Assembly: GCA_903927185.1 (NCBI GenBank)
Contig: CAIYLW010000007.1
Coordinates: 1 to 64,000 of the forward strand
Reading direction: 5' to 3'
From: an uncultured Bacteroidota bacterium
GTDB taxonomy: Bacteria > Bacteroidota > Bacteroidia > Chitinophagales > Chitinophagaceae
DNA: 64,000 nucleotides
How positions within the stretch are numbered: position 1 is the first letter of the stretch; each line of letters opens with the position of its first letter. This document shows positions 30,009 through 38,428 of this stretch, piece by piece. A program made the position numbers and the translations under genes. The notes under the pieces are model-generated. The model saw nothing but the letters and a program-made list of their open reading frames with translations. It was not told where the DNA came from and did no database searches.

Positions 30009-30503
30009 GTGAATCCTCAATTTACAAAATTTCAAAAAATTATTCTGCATCCTATTAAGTTCAGATTCTTTCTATTGCAGAAATTACCTGCTGCTTGGAT
30101 CGCAGGATTAAGAATGAAAAAATTCGAAGCTGATGAAGCTTCTGTAACTGTTTCCTATAAATGGTTAAACCAAAACCCTTTTAAATCGATGTACTTTGCT
30201 GTTCAGTCAATGGCTGCAGAAATGAGCACGGGTATGTTGGCATTTGGGCAAATCTTCGAAAGAAATCCATCAATTAGCATGTTGGTTGTAGGAATGGAAG
30301 CTCAGTTCAATAAAAAAGCAGTTGATAAAATTACATTTACTTGTAGCGAAGGACTTCTGATTGCAAATGCTATTGAAGAAACCTTGCGAACAGGGGAGGG
30401 ACAGACCATCAAATGTTCTTCAATTGGAAAAAATGTAGCAGGAGAAATAGTATCTGAATTTTGGTTTACTTGGAGTTTTAAAGCAAAAATAAATAGGGTT
30501 TGA
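30009..30503 (+). CDS. DUF4442 (hotdog-fold) protein
   Basis: A 164-residue protein of the DUF4442 family, a hotdog-fold group related to acyl-CoA thioesterases. It has a typical central segment MYFAVQSMAAEMSTGMLA. The start appears to be GTG at 30009; no suitable ATG lies nearby upstream and later ATG codons would remove the conserved N-terminus. Reaction not established. It follows the MlaE gene by 21 bp. Confidence 0.75.
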   Translation: MNPQFTKFQKIILHPIKFRFFLLQKLPAAWIAGLRMKKFEADEASVTVSYKWLNQNPFKSMYFAVQSMAAEMSTGMLAFGQIFERNPSISMLVVGMEAQFNKKAVDKITFTCSEGLLIANAIEETLRTGEGQTIKCSSIGKNVAGEIVSEFWFTWSFKAKINRV

Positions 30504-30540
30504 TTTGATTTCACTTAGATTAAATTTCCGACTAAATCGG

Positions 30541-30547
30541 AGGGAGG
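30541..30547 (+). promoter_or_regulatory. Strong Shine-Dalgarno-like site before the beta-CASP gene
   Basis: AGGGAGG followed by six A and then the ATG at 30554. Strong purine-rich sites are rare in front of genes in this window, so this one stands out. Confidence 0.5.
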
Positions 30548-30553
30548 AAAAAA

Positions 30554-31957
30554 ATGAAAATTACATTTCATGGCGCTGCTAGAACTGTTACTGGTTCCAA
30601 ACATCTAATTACGCTTAAGTCGGGGATTAAAATATTATTAGACTGTGGGATGTTTCAGGGTATGGGCAAAGAAACAGATGCTATGAATCGCGACTTAGGT
30701 TTTATAGCATCAGAAGTGGATGTGATGATTCTTTCACATGCACATATAGATCATACTGGTTTGATACCAAAACTTGTTAAAGAAGGATTTGAGGGAAAAA
30801 TTTATTGTACTCCTGCTACAAAAGAATTGACAGCCATTTTATTGGAAGACTCTGCAATGATTCAACGCTCGGACACCAAATTTATCAATAAACGAAGAGC
30901 AAAGCAAGGCCTGCCGGAATATGACCCACTATATTCATTGGATGATGTAACTATTGCTATGGAAGCATTTGAGACTGTTGATTATGATCATTGGAAAACG
31001 GTGTTACCAGGAATTGAAGTCTTATTCACTGATGCAGGTCATATTATTGGAAGTTCTGCAATTAGTTTAAAAATTACTGAAAATAATGAAGTTGCCAGAA
31101 TATGTTTTAGTGGTGATGTTGGTAGATATCGAGATGTAATTTTAAGATCACCAGAAGTTTTTCCACAAACAGATTATCTTATTTTAGAAAGTACTTACGG
31201 GAATAAATTACACGATGAAGTCTTTAGTACGCCGGATAATTTATTAAAATGGATACAACATACCTGCACTGTAAAAAAAGGCAAATTAATTATTCCTGCT
31301 TTTAGTGTTGGAAGAACACAGGAGATTCTGTACGACTTGAATCAATTGTCCTTAGAAAAAAAATTACCTAAGATTCCAATTTATGTGGATAGCCCGTTGA
31401 GTAGAGAAGCAACTCAAATGATTAAAAACTATCCGCAGTATTTTAATAGCCGAATTAGAAAAGTGATGGAGAGCGATAATGATCCATTTGATTTTGAAGG
31501 GCTCAATTATATAAAAACAGTTGACGAAAGCAAAAACTTGAATTACCTGGAACAGCCTTGTGTAATCATATCTGCAAGTGGAATGGCAGATGCTGGTAGG
31601 GTAAAACACCATATTATGAACAATATAAGTGGGGCACAAAATACCATATTAATGGTGGGTTATTGTGAACCTCGTTCTCTTGGCGGAAGACTTGCTAATG
31701 GAGATAAAGTTGTAAGGATATTCGGTGAAGAGTTTAATGTAGTTGCTGAGGTAGGGTCTTTAAAAAGTATGAGTGCGCATGGCGACTACGATGATTTATG
31801 TCAATTTATTAGTTGTCAGGATACTTCACAAATTAAAACGCTTTTCCTGGTACATGGTGAATATAACGTGCAACAAGACTTTGCAAAAAGGTTAGAAAGA
31901 AAAGGTTTTAAAGAAGTAGTAATCCCTGATTTACATGAAGAAAAAACACTCCTTTAA
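30554..31957 (+). CDS. Beta-CASP family metallo-hydrolase (RNase-like)
   Basis: A 467-residue metallo-beta-lactamase fold protein with an inserted beta-CASP domain, the architecture of CPSF73/YSH1-like RNases. The metal motif HAHIDH is at 62-67. Later beta-CASP motifs include SGDVGRY, the IPAFSVGRTQE segment, SASGMADAGRVKHH and the terminal HGE. It is likely an RNA-processing nuclease in the cytoplasm. Unlike its neighbours, the gene has a strong ribosome-binding site. Confidence 0.9.
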   Translation: MKITFHGAARTVTGSKHLITLKSGIKILLDCGMFQGMGKETDAMNRDLGFIASEVDVMILSHAHIDHTGLIPKLVKEGFEGKIYCTPATKELTAILLEDSAMIQRSDTKFINKRRAKQGLPEYDPLYSLDDVTIAMEAFETVDYDHWKTVLPGIEVLFTDAGHIIGSSAISLKITENNEVARICFSGDVGRYRDVILRSPEVFPQTDYLILESTYGNKLHDEVFSTPDNLLKWIQHTCTVKKGKLIIPAFSVGRTQEILYDLNQLSLEKKLPKIPIYVDSPLSREATQMIKNYPQYFNSRIRKVMESDNDPFDFEGLNYIKTVDESKNLNYLEQPCVIISASGMADAGRVKHHIMNNISGAQNTILMVGYCEPRSLGGRLANGDKVVRIFGEEFNVVAEVGSLKSMSAHGDYDDLCQFISCQDTSQIKTLFLVHGEYNVQQDFAKRLERKGFKEVVIPDLHEEKTLL

Positions 31958-31988
31958 ATTTGTAATCCAAAATTTTAAACGAATTAAA

Positions 31989-32016
31989 TTGATCCTGTTC
32001 GCAAACATTAATTTTG
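31989..32016 (+). promoter_or_regulatory. Probable promoter of the HAD gene
   Basis: TTG at 31989-31991 and TAATTTTG at 32009-32016 with a 17-nt spacer. Matches the Bacteroidota TTG / TANNTTTG pattern, with 22 nt left before the ATG. Confidence 0.4.
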
Positions 32017-32038
32017 CGTAACTCTTAAATTATTATTG

Positions 32039-32704
32039 ATGTCTCTACCTATTAAAGCTTTTTTATTTGATCTTAACGGAACCATGATTGATGATATGCA
32101 GTTTCATTGCAAGGCTTGGTTTAATATATTGAATGATGATCTTGGAGCAAAGCTTTCTTGGGAACAAGTGAAGGAACAGATGTATGGGAAAAATACAGAA
32201 GTTATTGTACGTATATTTGGTAAAGACCGCTTTAGCTTGGAAGAGATGAATATACTTTCTATAGAGAAAGAAAAAAGATACCAAGCTGAATATAGTCCAA
32301 TCCTTAAATTGATTAAAGGGTTAGATGCGTTTTTATTAGAGGCAAAAGAGGCTGGAATACTCATGGGTATTGGGTCAGCAGCTATTCCATTCAATATCGA
32401 TTTTGTATTAGATGGACTGAACTTGCGCCATTATTTTAAATCAATCGTTAGCGCTGATGATGTAGTTGAAAGCAAACCTGATCCTGAAACATTCTTAAAA
32501 GGTGCATTAGAATTAGGTGTTTTGCCTAATGAATGTATCGTTTTCGAGGATGCTCCCAAAGGAGTAGAAGCTGCTCAAAGAGCAGGAATGAAAGTAATTG
32601 TCCTAACTACAATGCATGAACCAAATGAGTTTGAAGCTTATTCAAATATCATTGCATTTATAAAAGACTATAGCGATCTGCCTTTTAAGCAATTTGTCCA
32701 ATAG
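32039..32704 (+). CDS. HAD superfamily hydrolase with variant DxN active site
   Basis: A 221-residue haloacid dehalogenase-fold protein related to beta-phosphoglucomutase and sugar phosphatases. The nucleophile is Asp11 in FDLNGT, but the usual second Asp two residues on is Asn13. Cap domain about 20-85; motif III/IV is seen as KPDPETF and EDAPKGVEAA. The start is the ATG at 32039 rather than the adjacent TTG. The Asn replaces the general acid/base of typical phosphatases, so it may be a slow phosphatase or do something else. Confidence 0.85.
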   Translation: MSLPIKAFLFDLNGTMIDDMQFHCKAWFNILNDDLGAKLSWEQVKEQMYGKNTEVIVRIFGKDRFSLEEMNILSIEKEKRYQAEYSPILKLIKGLDAFLLEAKEAGILMGIGSAAIPFNIDFVLDGLNLRHYFKSIVSADDVVESKPDPETFLKGALELGVLPNECIVFEDAPKGVEAAQRAGMKVIVLTTMHEPNEFEAYSNIIAFIKDYSDLPFKQFVQ

Positions 32705-32728
32705 AATTTGAAGTAATCAGGAATATAT

Positions 32729-33589
32729 TTATTGGTGATTGTTAAAAGTTGGATAAACCAAACCTTCGCCAATTTCAAGCACTTTATATGGTACATTGCT
32801 TTTGATACATTGTTCTGCAAACAAATTGGGATCTTCGGTATTAAATTCAAACAAGTGATAATGGTGTGGTATCACCAATTTTGCATGGATTGATTTGCCT
32901 AAAGATGCAGCTTCTTCAGGATTTAAATTGCCAGCTACTTTTCGCTCAGGTTTATTACCATTAATAGGTAAAAAAGCAATATCTACATGATATGAATGCA
33001 ATATTTCTGAAAGCCCTTCAAACAGAAGTGTGTCACCAGAATGATATATTGTAAAGCCGGAAAATTGTACAATAAACCCCATGCACTTACATTCGCCTTT
33101 TTCATTGCGATCAATAGTATTATGAGCAGCAGGTAAGCCGGTTAATTTAAAACCCAAATGTTCCACACTTGATCCCTCTTTTAAACCAATGGGAAAACTA
33201 TATTCGCAACCGATTCTATCTGCAACAAAAGCCCTGTTGGCTTCAGGTATGATGAATTTAATATCAGTATTATTATTCAGCAATGGTTTCAATGTATCCG
33301 CATCTAAATGATCTGTATGATTATGGCTTGATGTTACTATATCAATAAAGTTGAGTAAGGCAGGGTCAATCACCAATTCACTCATTCTGACATGTGGTTT
33401 CTCTGTATGTTGATATTTAATAGAAAGTGAATCGGAAAGATAGGGATCGAATAATAAATATTTTCCCTGCCATTTGATTAAAAACCCACTTTGAGCCAGC
33501 CACCAAACTTTAAATGAACTGGTACTTTCAAATGAAATGATATCATTTAAAAGCATAGTATCTTTTTGTTTGGGTTGTATTAATTTCAT
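32729..33589 (-). CDS. UlaG-like metallo-beta-lactamase fold hydrolase
   Basis: A 286-residue MBL-fold protein of the UlaG/YycJ-like group. The metal motif reads SHNHTDHLDAD, with further ligands in GLPAAHNT, IYHSGDT and PHHYHLFEF. UlaG itself opens L-ascorbate 6-phosphate, so hydrolysis of a phosphorylated lactone or ester is one possibility. Start set at the ATG at 33589 rather than a TTG two codons earlier. Last gene of the five-gene - strand operon. Confidence 0.85.
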   Translation of the reverse strand: MKLIQPKQKDTMLLNDIISFESTSSFKVWWLAQSGFLIKWQGKYLLFDPYLSDSLSIKYQHTEKPHVRMSELVIDPALLNFIDIVTSSHNHTDHLDADTLKPLLNNNTDIKFIIPEANRAFVADRIGCEYSFPIGLKEGSSVEHLGFKLTGLPAAHNTIDRNEKGECKCMGFIVQFSGFTIYHSGDTLLFEGLSEILHSYHVDIAFLPINGNKPERKVAGNLNPEEAASLGKSIHAKLVIPHHYHLFEFNTEDPNLFAEQCIKSNVPYKVLEIGEGLVYPTFNNHQ

Positions 33590-33632
33590 AGACAAGCAAT
33601 TAAAAGGAAATAGGTTTAACTAATAAGAACTT

Positions 33633-34652
33633 TTATCTCATTTCTTTGGCGGCTAAACACATGTTGGTTATTTTTTGTTTTGTTGCCCAACGTGCAGTTT
33701 GCGACATACCACAATCTGAAGCAACAGCTAACTTTTCAGCTGGGATATATTTCAAACATTTTGCAATTCTTTCTTTCACATCTTCTACTGTTTCTATATA
33801 ATAACTTTTTACATCAATCACACCAACAGCCACATCCATTTTTTCTGCAAACCTCTCTAAAAGATGGATTTCCGCAAAATTTAGAACCGTCATTTCTGAA
33901 TGTAATTCATCAACATTAAGGTCTAGGAAATCAGGCAACATTGGCGCGATTGTTTTTTTACCAACAGATCGACCCTTGTAATTTCCAAAACATAAATGTG
34001 TACCAATTCTTGTTTTGCCTACAATCCCGCTCACTGTTCTGTTGAATATATCTACAAAATGTTTGGTATCTTCTTTATAAGCGTAGCAAGACATAGAAGG
34101 TTCATCTATACAAATTTCTTGTGCACCAGCAGCAACCAAATCTGCAAGTTCTTTGGCAACAAATGGCAAAATGGCTTCCGTGATTTCCCATCTATCTTTA
34201 TAAATATCTCCAGGTAGCATTCTCCCCGAAAGAGTGTAAGGCCCCGGAATAGATGCTTTCAATATCTTCCCTTTTGGTGCCAATCTTTGTAATCTTTGAT
34301 ATTCTTCTACAACACCTAATCCTTTAGGAGCAGTAAGTTTTTCAATGATGGTATGCTTTCCTCTTTGGTCATGTGCAGGTGGTCCAAATTTCCTTGTTTC
34401 TTCGTGATTGGGTGCAAGGCCTTTGATGAAACCATAGAACGATAAATTAAAATCGAGGCGTGTTTGTTCGCCATCAGTTATTACGTCTAGTCCTGCTGTT
34501 ACTTGGTCGTGTATAGCATTAACAACAGCGTCTTCAATCATTTCGGCAATATCAGCTGGACCAAATTTCTCTAAATTCTCAGAAGCAAATTCTAACCAAC
34601 TTGGGAAAGGCCATGATCCTACAACAGTTGTTTTAATGGGTATGGGTTGCAT
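33633..34652 (-). CDS. Short core-MetE family protein (cobalamin-independent methyltransferase fold)
   Basis: A 339-residue protein corresponding to only the C-terminal catalytic barrel of cobalamin-independent methionine synthase. The zinc ligands are all present by position: His219 and Cys221 in THLC, Glu253 in HSEM, Cys314 in SDCGM. The N-terminal folate half of MetE is absent. Stand-alone core-MetE proteins can use methyl donors other than methyl-folate, and relatives of the fold cleave thioethers. Here it sits among sugar-type genes (ROK, SIS, SDR), not methionine genes. So methyl or thiol transfer on a catabolic substrate seems more likely than methionine synthesis; that is inference. 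Confidence 0.8.
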   Translation of the reverse strand: MQPIPIKTTVVGSWPFPSWLEFASENLEKFGPADIAEMIEDAVVNAIHDQVTAGLDVITDGEQTRLDFNLSFYGFIKGLAPNHEETRKFGPPAHDQRGKHTIIEKLTAPKGLGVVEEYQRLQRLAPKGKILKASIPGPYTLSGRMLPGDIYKDRWEITEAILPFVAKELADLVAAGAQEICIDEPSMSCYAYKEDTKHFVDIFNRTVSGIVGKTRIGTHLCFGNYKGRSVGKKTIAPMLPDFLDLNVDELHSEMTVLNFAEIHLLERFAEKMDVAVGVIDVKSYYIETVEDVKERIAKCLKYIPAEKLAVASDCGMSQTARWATKQKITNMCLAAKEMR

Positions 34653-34743
34653 AATTTAATTATTAGATGATGGAATGATTTTATGGAAACTGAAGATCCT
34701 TGCTGGATTATCAATTGATCTTAGCTTTTTAAACATTAGTGGG

Positions 34744-35547
34744 TTAATTATTTTCTGAAACATAACTTGGGATACCTACTTTTTCATATAATCTAGAAAT
34801 GCGATGTGCGTGTTCATCATAGGCCGATTGAAATAATTCTGTAGCCCTTTCGGATCCAACAACTGCACCTGCAGTAAGCACTTTTGGTGGGTGGCCATTT
34901 TGCGTAAGGATATTTGCTAGTTCTGCTTTAATGCAATTAATAATCATACAGGAGCCAATGGTAGAACCGGGTGCCACTGGTGTTTCTAAATTTTTAATCT
35001 TAATCATAGCATCACCCACAGGTGCGCCTGAGTCTAAAACGATATCGCAGAAGTTTTGTAATTTTAGTCCGTCGGGGCGATTGCTGACACTTGCACTCGA
35101 ATGTTTTTTTGAAATAATTCCAACTGTTTTAATATTCTTATGTTGAAATATTTCAGCCATTTCTATTGGTACAATATTGCAGCCAGAGGAAGAAATAATA
35201 AGTGCGGAGTCAATATCCGAAACGTCAAAATTCCTGATAATTTGTTGGGCCAATCCAGGTACATTTTCTAAAAACATTGCTTGTCGTTGACCATTAGCTC
35301 CTACAACTAGATTATGAAAGGAAAGGGATAATTCTACAATAGGATTGAAGCCAGGAAAAGAACCATAGCGAGGCCACATTTCTTCCACCATAATCCTACT
35401 ATGGCCGCTCCCGAATAAATGCACCATTCTTCCAGCAATAATGGAATTGGAAAATAGTTGTGCTGCTTCCAGAATCTTTTCTTCTTGTTCAGTAACAGTT
35501 TCAATAAGCGAGTGACATTTTTGTAGGTATTTCTTTGTATAACTCAT
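34744..35547 (-). CDS. SIS domain sugar-phosphate isomerase-like protein
   Basis: A 267-residue protein of the UPF0309/SIS_2 type. The phosphosugar-binding loops are visible as FGSGHSR near residues 45-51 and IISSSGCN later. SIS proteins isomerise or bind phosphosugars. It lies 11 bp downstream of the ROK kinase gene on the same strand, so a kinase then isomerase sequence on one sugar is plausible. No signal peptide; cytoplasmic. Confidence 0.8.
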   Translation of the reverse strand: MSYTKKYLQKCHSLIETVTEQEEKILEAAQLFSNSIIAGRMVHLFGSGHSRIMVEEMWPRYGSFPGFNPIVELSLSFHNLVVGANGQRQAMFLENVPGLAQQIIRNFDVSDIDSALIISSSGCNIVPIEMAEIFQHKNIKTVGIISKKHSSASVSNRPDGLKLQNFCDIVLDSGAPVGDAMIKIKNLETPVAPGSTIGSCMIINCIKAELANILTQNGHPPKVLTAGAVVGSERATELFQSAYDEHAHRISRLYEKVGIPSYVSENN

Positions 35548-35558
35548 GTAAAGTTTTT

Positions 35559-36446
35559 TTATATTTTACTGAAAGCAAATGCAGCAGAACCAATAGCACC
35601 TGACATATCGCTATATTTTGCTAATTTGATGGGTGTTTGTTTGTTATTTGGTCTGTATTCATAGATATCTAGAAAATCTTTTAACGGGTTTAATAAAGTG
35701 TCTCCAGCTTGAGTTATTCCACCTGCTAAAACAATGATTTCAGGGGATAAAGAGTTTGCGAAAGAAGCAATGCTTAATGCTAATTTCCTAATTAAATCTA
35801 ACCATAACCATGAGGCAAAAGTATCATGATCTTGATAAGCTTTTACCAATTCTAGTGTTGAATGAAAACGACCGAATGACCGGCGTTTGATAGAATAATT
35901 TCCGAGTGCATATTCTAGGCTGCCTGGCATACCAATGATGCTTAATTCATCATCAGAAGGGTTGATGCAAATATGACCAAAATGACCAGCCATTTGGCTT
36001 TGACCCTGATATAGTTCACCATTAATTAAGATTCCTCCACCAACACCAGTACCCAATGTTAATAATACAGCATTTTTGAATCCCTTTATTTCTCCAAACT
36101 TAGATTCGGCAATTAAAGCAGCGTGTGAATCGTTGATGACAAAAGTTTTTGTGTTGAAATGATTTTCCCAACAATAATTTTCCAATCCTTTTAATCGGTT
36201 TGGCAGAAAGGAGATGCATTTGTTATTTTCGTTGGCCAATCCTGGGCAAGACAAGCCAATTACTTCCACAGTATTCTTTGTTTCTTTTTTTAAATAATCA
36301 ACCATAGCAAAAACGTTTTCACGCCATTTGCCATCGGAATCATCTTTGGTTGGAATGGAATGTTTTGCAAGTATTTCACCTTCTTCCGTAAGTAAGATGC
36401 CTTTAACATTGGTTCCGCCTAAATCAATCCCTATTGCTACTTTCAT
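35559..36446 (-). CDS. ROK family sugar kinase (zinc-motif variant)
   Basis: A 295-residue ROK protein. The phosphate-binding motif GIDLGGTNVKG is at residues 5-15 and the catalytic Asp lies in FVINDSHAALIAE. The usual zinc motif CXCGXXGCXE is replaced: the segment after GHFGHICINPS reads LSIIGMPGSLE, with no Cys. No DNA-binding domain precedes it, so it is a kinase and not a repressor. It probably phosphorylates a hexose or amino sugar for the SIS and SDR neighbours. 31 bp after the SDR gene. Confidence 0.85.
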   Translation of the reverse strand: MKVAIGIDLGGTNVKGILLTEEGEILAKHSIPTKDDSDGKWRENVFAMVDYLKKETKNTVEVIGLSCPGLANENNKCISFLPNRLKGLENYCWENHFNTKTFVINDSHAALIAESKFGEIKGFKNAVLLTLGTGVGGGILINGELYQGQSQMAGHFGHICINPSDDELSIIGMPGSLEYALGNYSIKRRSFGRFHSTLELVKAYQDHDTFASWLWLDLIRKLALSIASFANSLSPEIIVLAGGITQAGDTLLNPLKDFLDIYEYRPNNKQTPIKLAKYSDMSGAIGSAAFAFSKI

Positions 36447-36477
36447 TGTTTCTGTCTTTTCTTAGATGATTAGATGG

Positions 36478-37257
36478 CTAATACTGTCCTTCTGAAATTT
36501 CCCAACCCCCATCTATATACAGGGTTTGTCCAGTTGTAAATTTTGAAGCATCAGACATAAAATAGATTGCCGCCCCATCAAGGTCTTCTGGCTTTCCATT
36601 TCTCCCACCGTCTAATGGTTGTTTAGTTTTGATAAAATTTATGATGGTTTGATCTTTGCTGGCCCTTTCAGACATGGGTGTTTCAACTAATGCCGGCGCT
36701 AAAAGATTGATTCTGATATTATCTGAAGCGTAATAAGCAGCAATGGATTTAGTAAAACCAATTACGGCCGATTTAGCTGCTGCATAAGCATGTGTAACAA
36801 AATACTTAGGTGAAGGAGAGTAACCTAATACAGAGCCCATATTCAATATGGTTCCTGATTGTTTCAGCTCTCTGAATTTATTAACTGCTGCTTGATTAGA
36901 AAGCATCAGGCTTGTAAGATTCAATTCAAAGGTTTTATTCCATCCTTCCAGTGTTAACTCGTGCAAGGGGCCATCACCAAACTTTCTTCCGCTACCGCCT
37001 GCAATATGATAAAGCCCATGAAATCCACCAAAATCTTTTATGCATATTTCAATGGCAGTGATAGCAGTTTCTGGATTTGAAGCATCACCTACATAAATTG
37101 ATGCTGCATCACCAAACAATTTTTTTGCTTGAAGGCAGTTGTCGGAGTTTCTTCCAACCAAAACTACGGTAGCCCCATGTTGGGTAAAAGCTTTTGCAGC
37201 TGAAAGACCAATTCCAGTAGTACCACCAATAATAACAATAGATTTTTGTTGCAGCAT
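36478..37257 (-). CDS. Short-chain dehydrogenase/reductase
   Basis: A 259-residue classical SDR. The nucleotide motif is GGTTGIG (about 11-17), the catalytic triad Ser lies in LNMGSVLGY and the YXXXK motif in HAYAAAKSAV. The C-terminus VDGGWEIS is typical. It would oxidise or reduce a sugar or hydroxy compound with NAD(P). First gene of the - strand operon, divergent from the AraC-type regulator with 104 bp between them. Confidence 0.9.
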   Translation of the reverse strand: MLQQKSIVIIGGTTGIGLSAAKAFTQHGATVVLVGRNSDNCLQAKKLFGDAASIYVGDASNPETAITAIEICIKDFGGFHGLYHIAGGSGRKFGDGPLHELTLEGWNKTFELNLTSLMLSNQAAVNKFRELKQSGTILNMGSVLGYSPSPKYFVTHAYAAAKSAVIGFTKSIAAYYASDNIRINLLAPALVETPMSERASKDQTIINFIKTKQPLDGGRNGKPEDLDGAAIYFMSDASKFTTGQTLYIDGGWEISEGQY

Positions 37258-37361
37258 ATCGTCAGAATAATATTAGTGAAAGCAGAAAAATAGAAAGCAT
37301 AAGCAAAAAAGAACATTTTTTGCTACTTTGCTACATCATATGAACTTTAACCGATACTATT

Positions 37362-38234
37362 TTGACAATAGAGAAAATAAATAAGAATGCTCTTTATCAA
37401 AAACTTCCATTGACAAGTGGCAGTTCCTTTTTGGTAAGCCGATACATTTCGCCATACTTTGAAACGCCCTGGCATTTTCATGAGGAATACGAATTGGTGC
37501 TCTGTGAAAGTTTTGGGAAAAAGTTTATCGGCAATAGTTTTTCTTCTTATGTGGAGGGGGAGATGGTATTGATTGGAAAGAATGTTCCGCATTTATTTAA
37601 AGCAGATCAATTTTTTTATGAGGCAGAATCAGATACCAAAGCAAGTGCTGTTGTAATTCAATTTGTGGAAGATTTTTTGGGAAAATCCTTTTTTAATGCC
37701 CAAGAGATGGCAGAAATGAAGCAGGTGTTAGCGCTTTCCATGAACGGAGTAATGATTTTAGGTGAGACTAAAAAAAAAATTAAACAGCTCATGTTTCAAA
37801 TGTTGGATGAGGGGAAAGTTGAAAGGTTGAACCATTTGATAGAAATTTTCGGGCTATTATCTATTTCATCTGAATTAAAACCGCTTTCAGTTAGTATAAT
37901 AAGTGGGGTTAATATTAGCGATAGTCTTAAAATGCATAAGGTGCTCGAATATTCTTTGCAAAATTATAAAGAAGACATTTCTATTAACGAAGCCGCAAAA
38001 TTGATTAAACTGTCGGATTCAGCTTTTTGCAGATATTTTAAATCACGCACACAAAAATCTTTTCTGGATTTTGTGATAGAAATGCGCTTAAATGAAGCCT
38101 GTAAACTGCTAAAAGAAACAGAAAAGTCAATCATTGAAATATGTTATGAATCAGGGTTTAAAAATTTATCGAATTTCAATCGATTGTTCAGGAAAAAATT
38201 TAAAACAAACCCAGTTGCTTATCGTAAATCGTAA
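37362..38234 (+). CDS. AraC-family transcriptional regulator
   Basis: A 290-residue regulator with an N-terminal cupin sensor (about 20-110, with PWHFHEEYELV) and a C-terminal double helix-turn-helix (about 195-290, DISINEAAKLIKLSDSAFCRYF and IIEICYESGFKNLSNFNRLFRKKF). The start is probably TTG at 37362: an in-frame stop lies at 37341-37343 and no ATG is available before the cupin. It is divergent from the SDR-ROK-SIS-MetE-MBL operon and is its most likely regulator. Ends 138 bp before a bidirectional terminator. Confidence 0.88.
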   Translation: MTIEKINKNALYQKLPLTSGSSFLVSRYISPYFETPWHFHEEYELVLCESFGKKFIGNSFSSYVEGEMVLIGKNVPHLFKADQFFYEAESDTKASAVVIQFVEDFLGKSFFNAQEMAEMKQVLALSMNGVMILGETKKKIKQLMFQMLDEGKVERLNHLIEIFGLLSISSELKPLSVSIISGVNISDSLKMHKVLEYSLQNYKEDISINEAAKLIKLSDSAFCRYFKSRTQKSFLDFVIEMRLNEACKLLKETEKSIIEICYESGFKNLSNFNRLFRKKFKTNPVAYRKS

Positions 38235-38372
38235 AATTAAAATAAAGCAATTGGAATTAGTTTATATTCAATTACACACATTAATAGCTGTGAAAAATAG
38301 TTAAATAATAGATCTATCTCAAAGTGGATTAGTAAGTGAGATATTGATTGAAATGATTGTGATGTGATCTAC

Positions 38373-38413
38373 AAAAAAAGAGGCTATCTATTTTAAGACA
38401 GCCTCTTTTTTTT
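38373..38413. terminator. Bidirectional terminator between AraC regulator and arabinose operon
   Basis: Perfect 13-bp arms beginning AAAAAAAGAGGCT and ending AGCCTCTTTTTTT, with a 14-nt loop. It separates two converging genes and can serve both. Confidence 0.9.
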
Positions 38414-38428
38414 GCATAATTGACTCAT

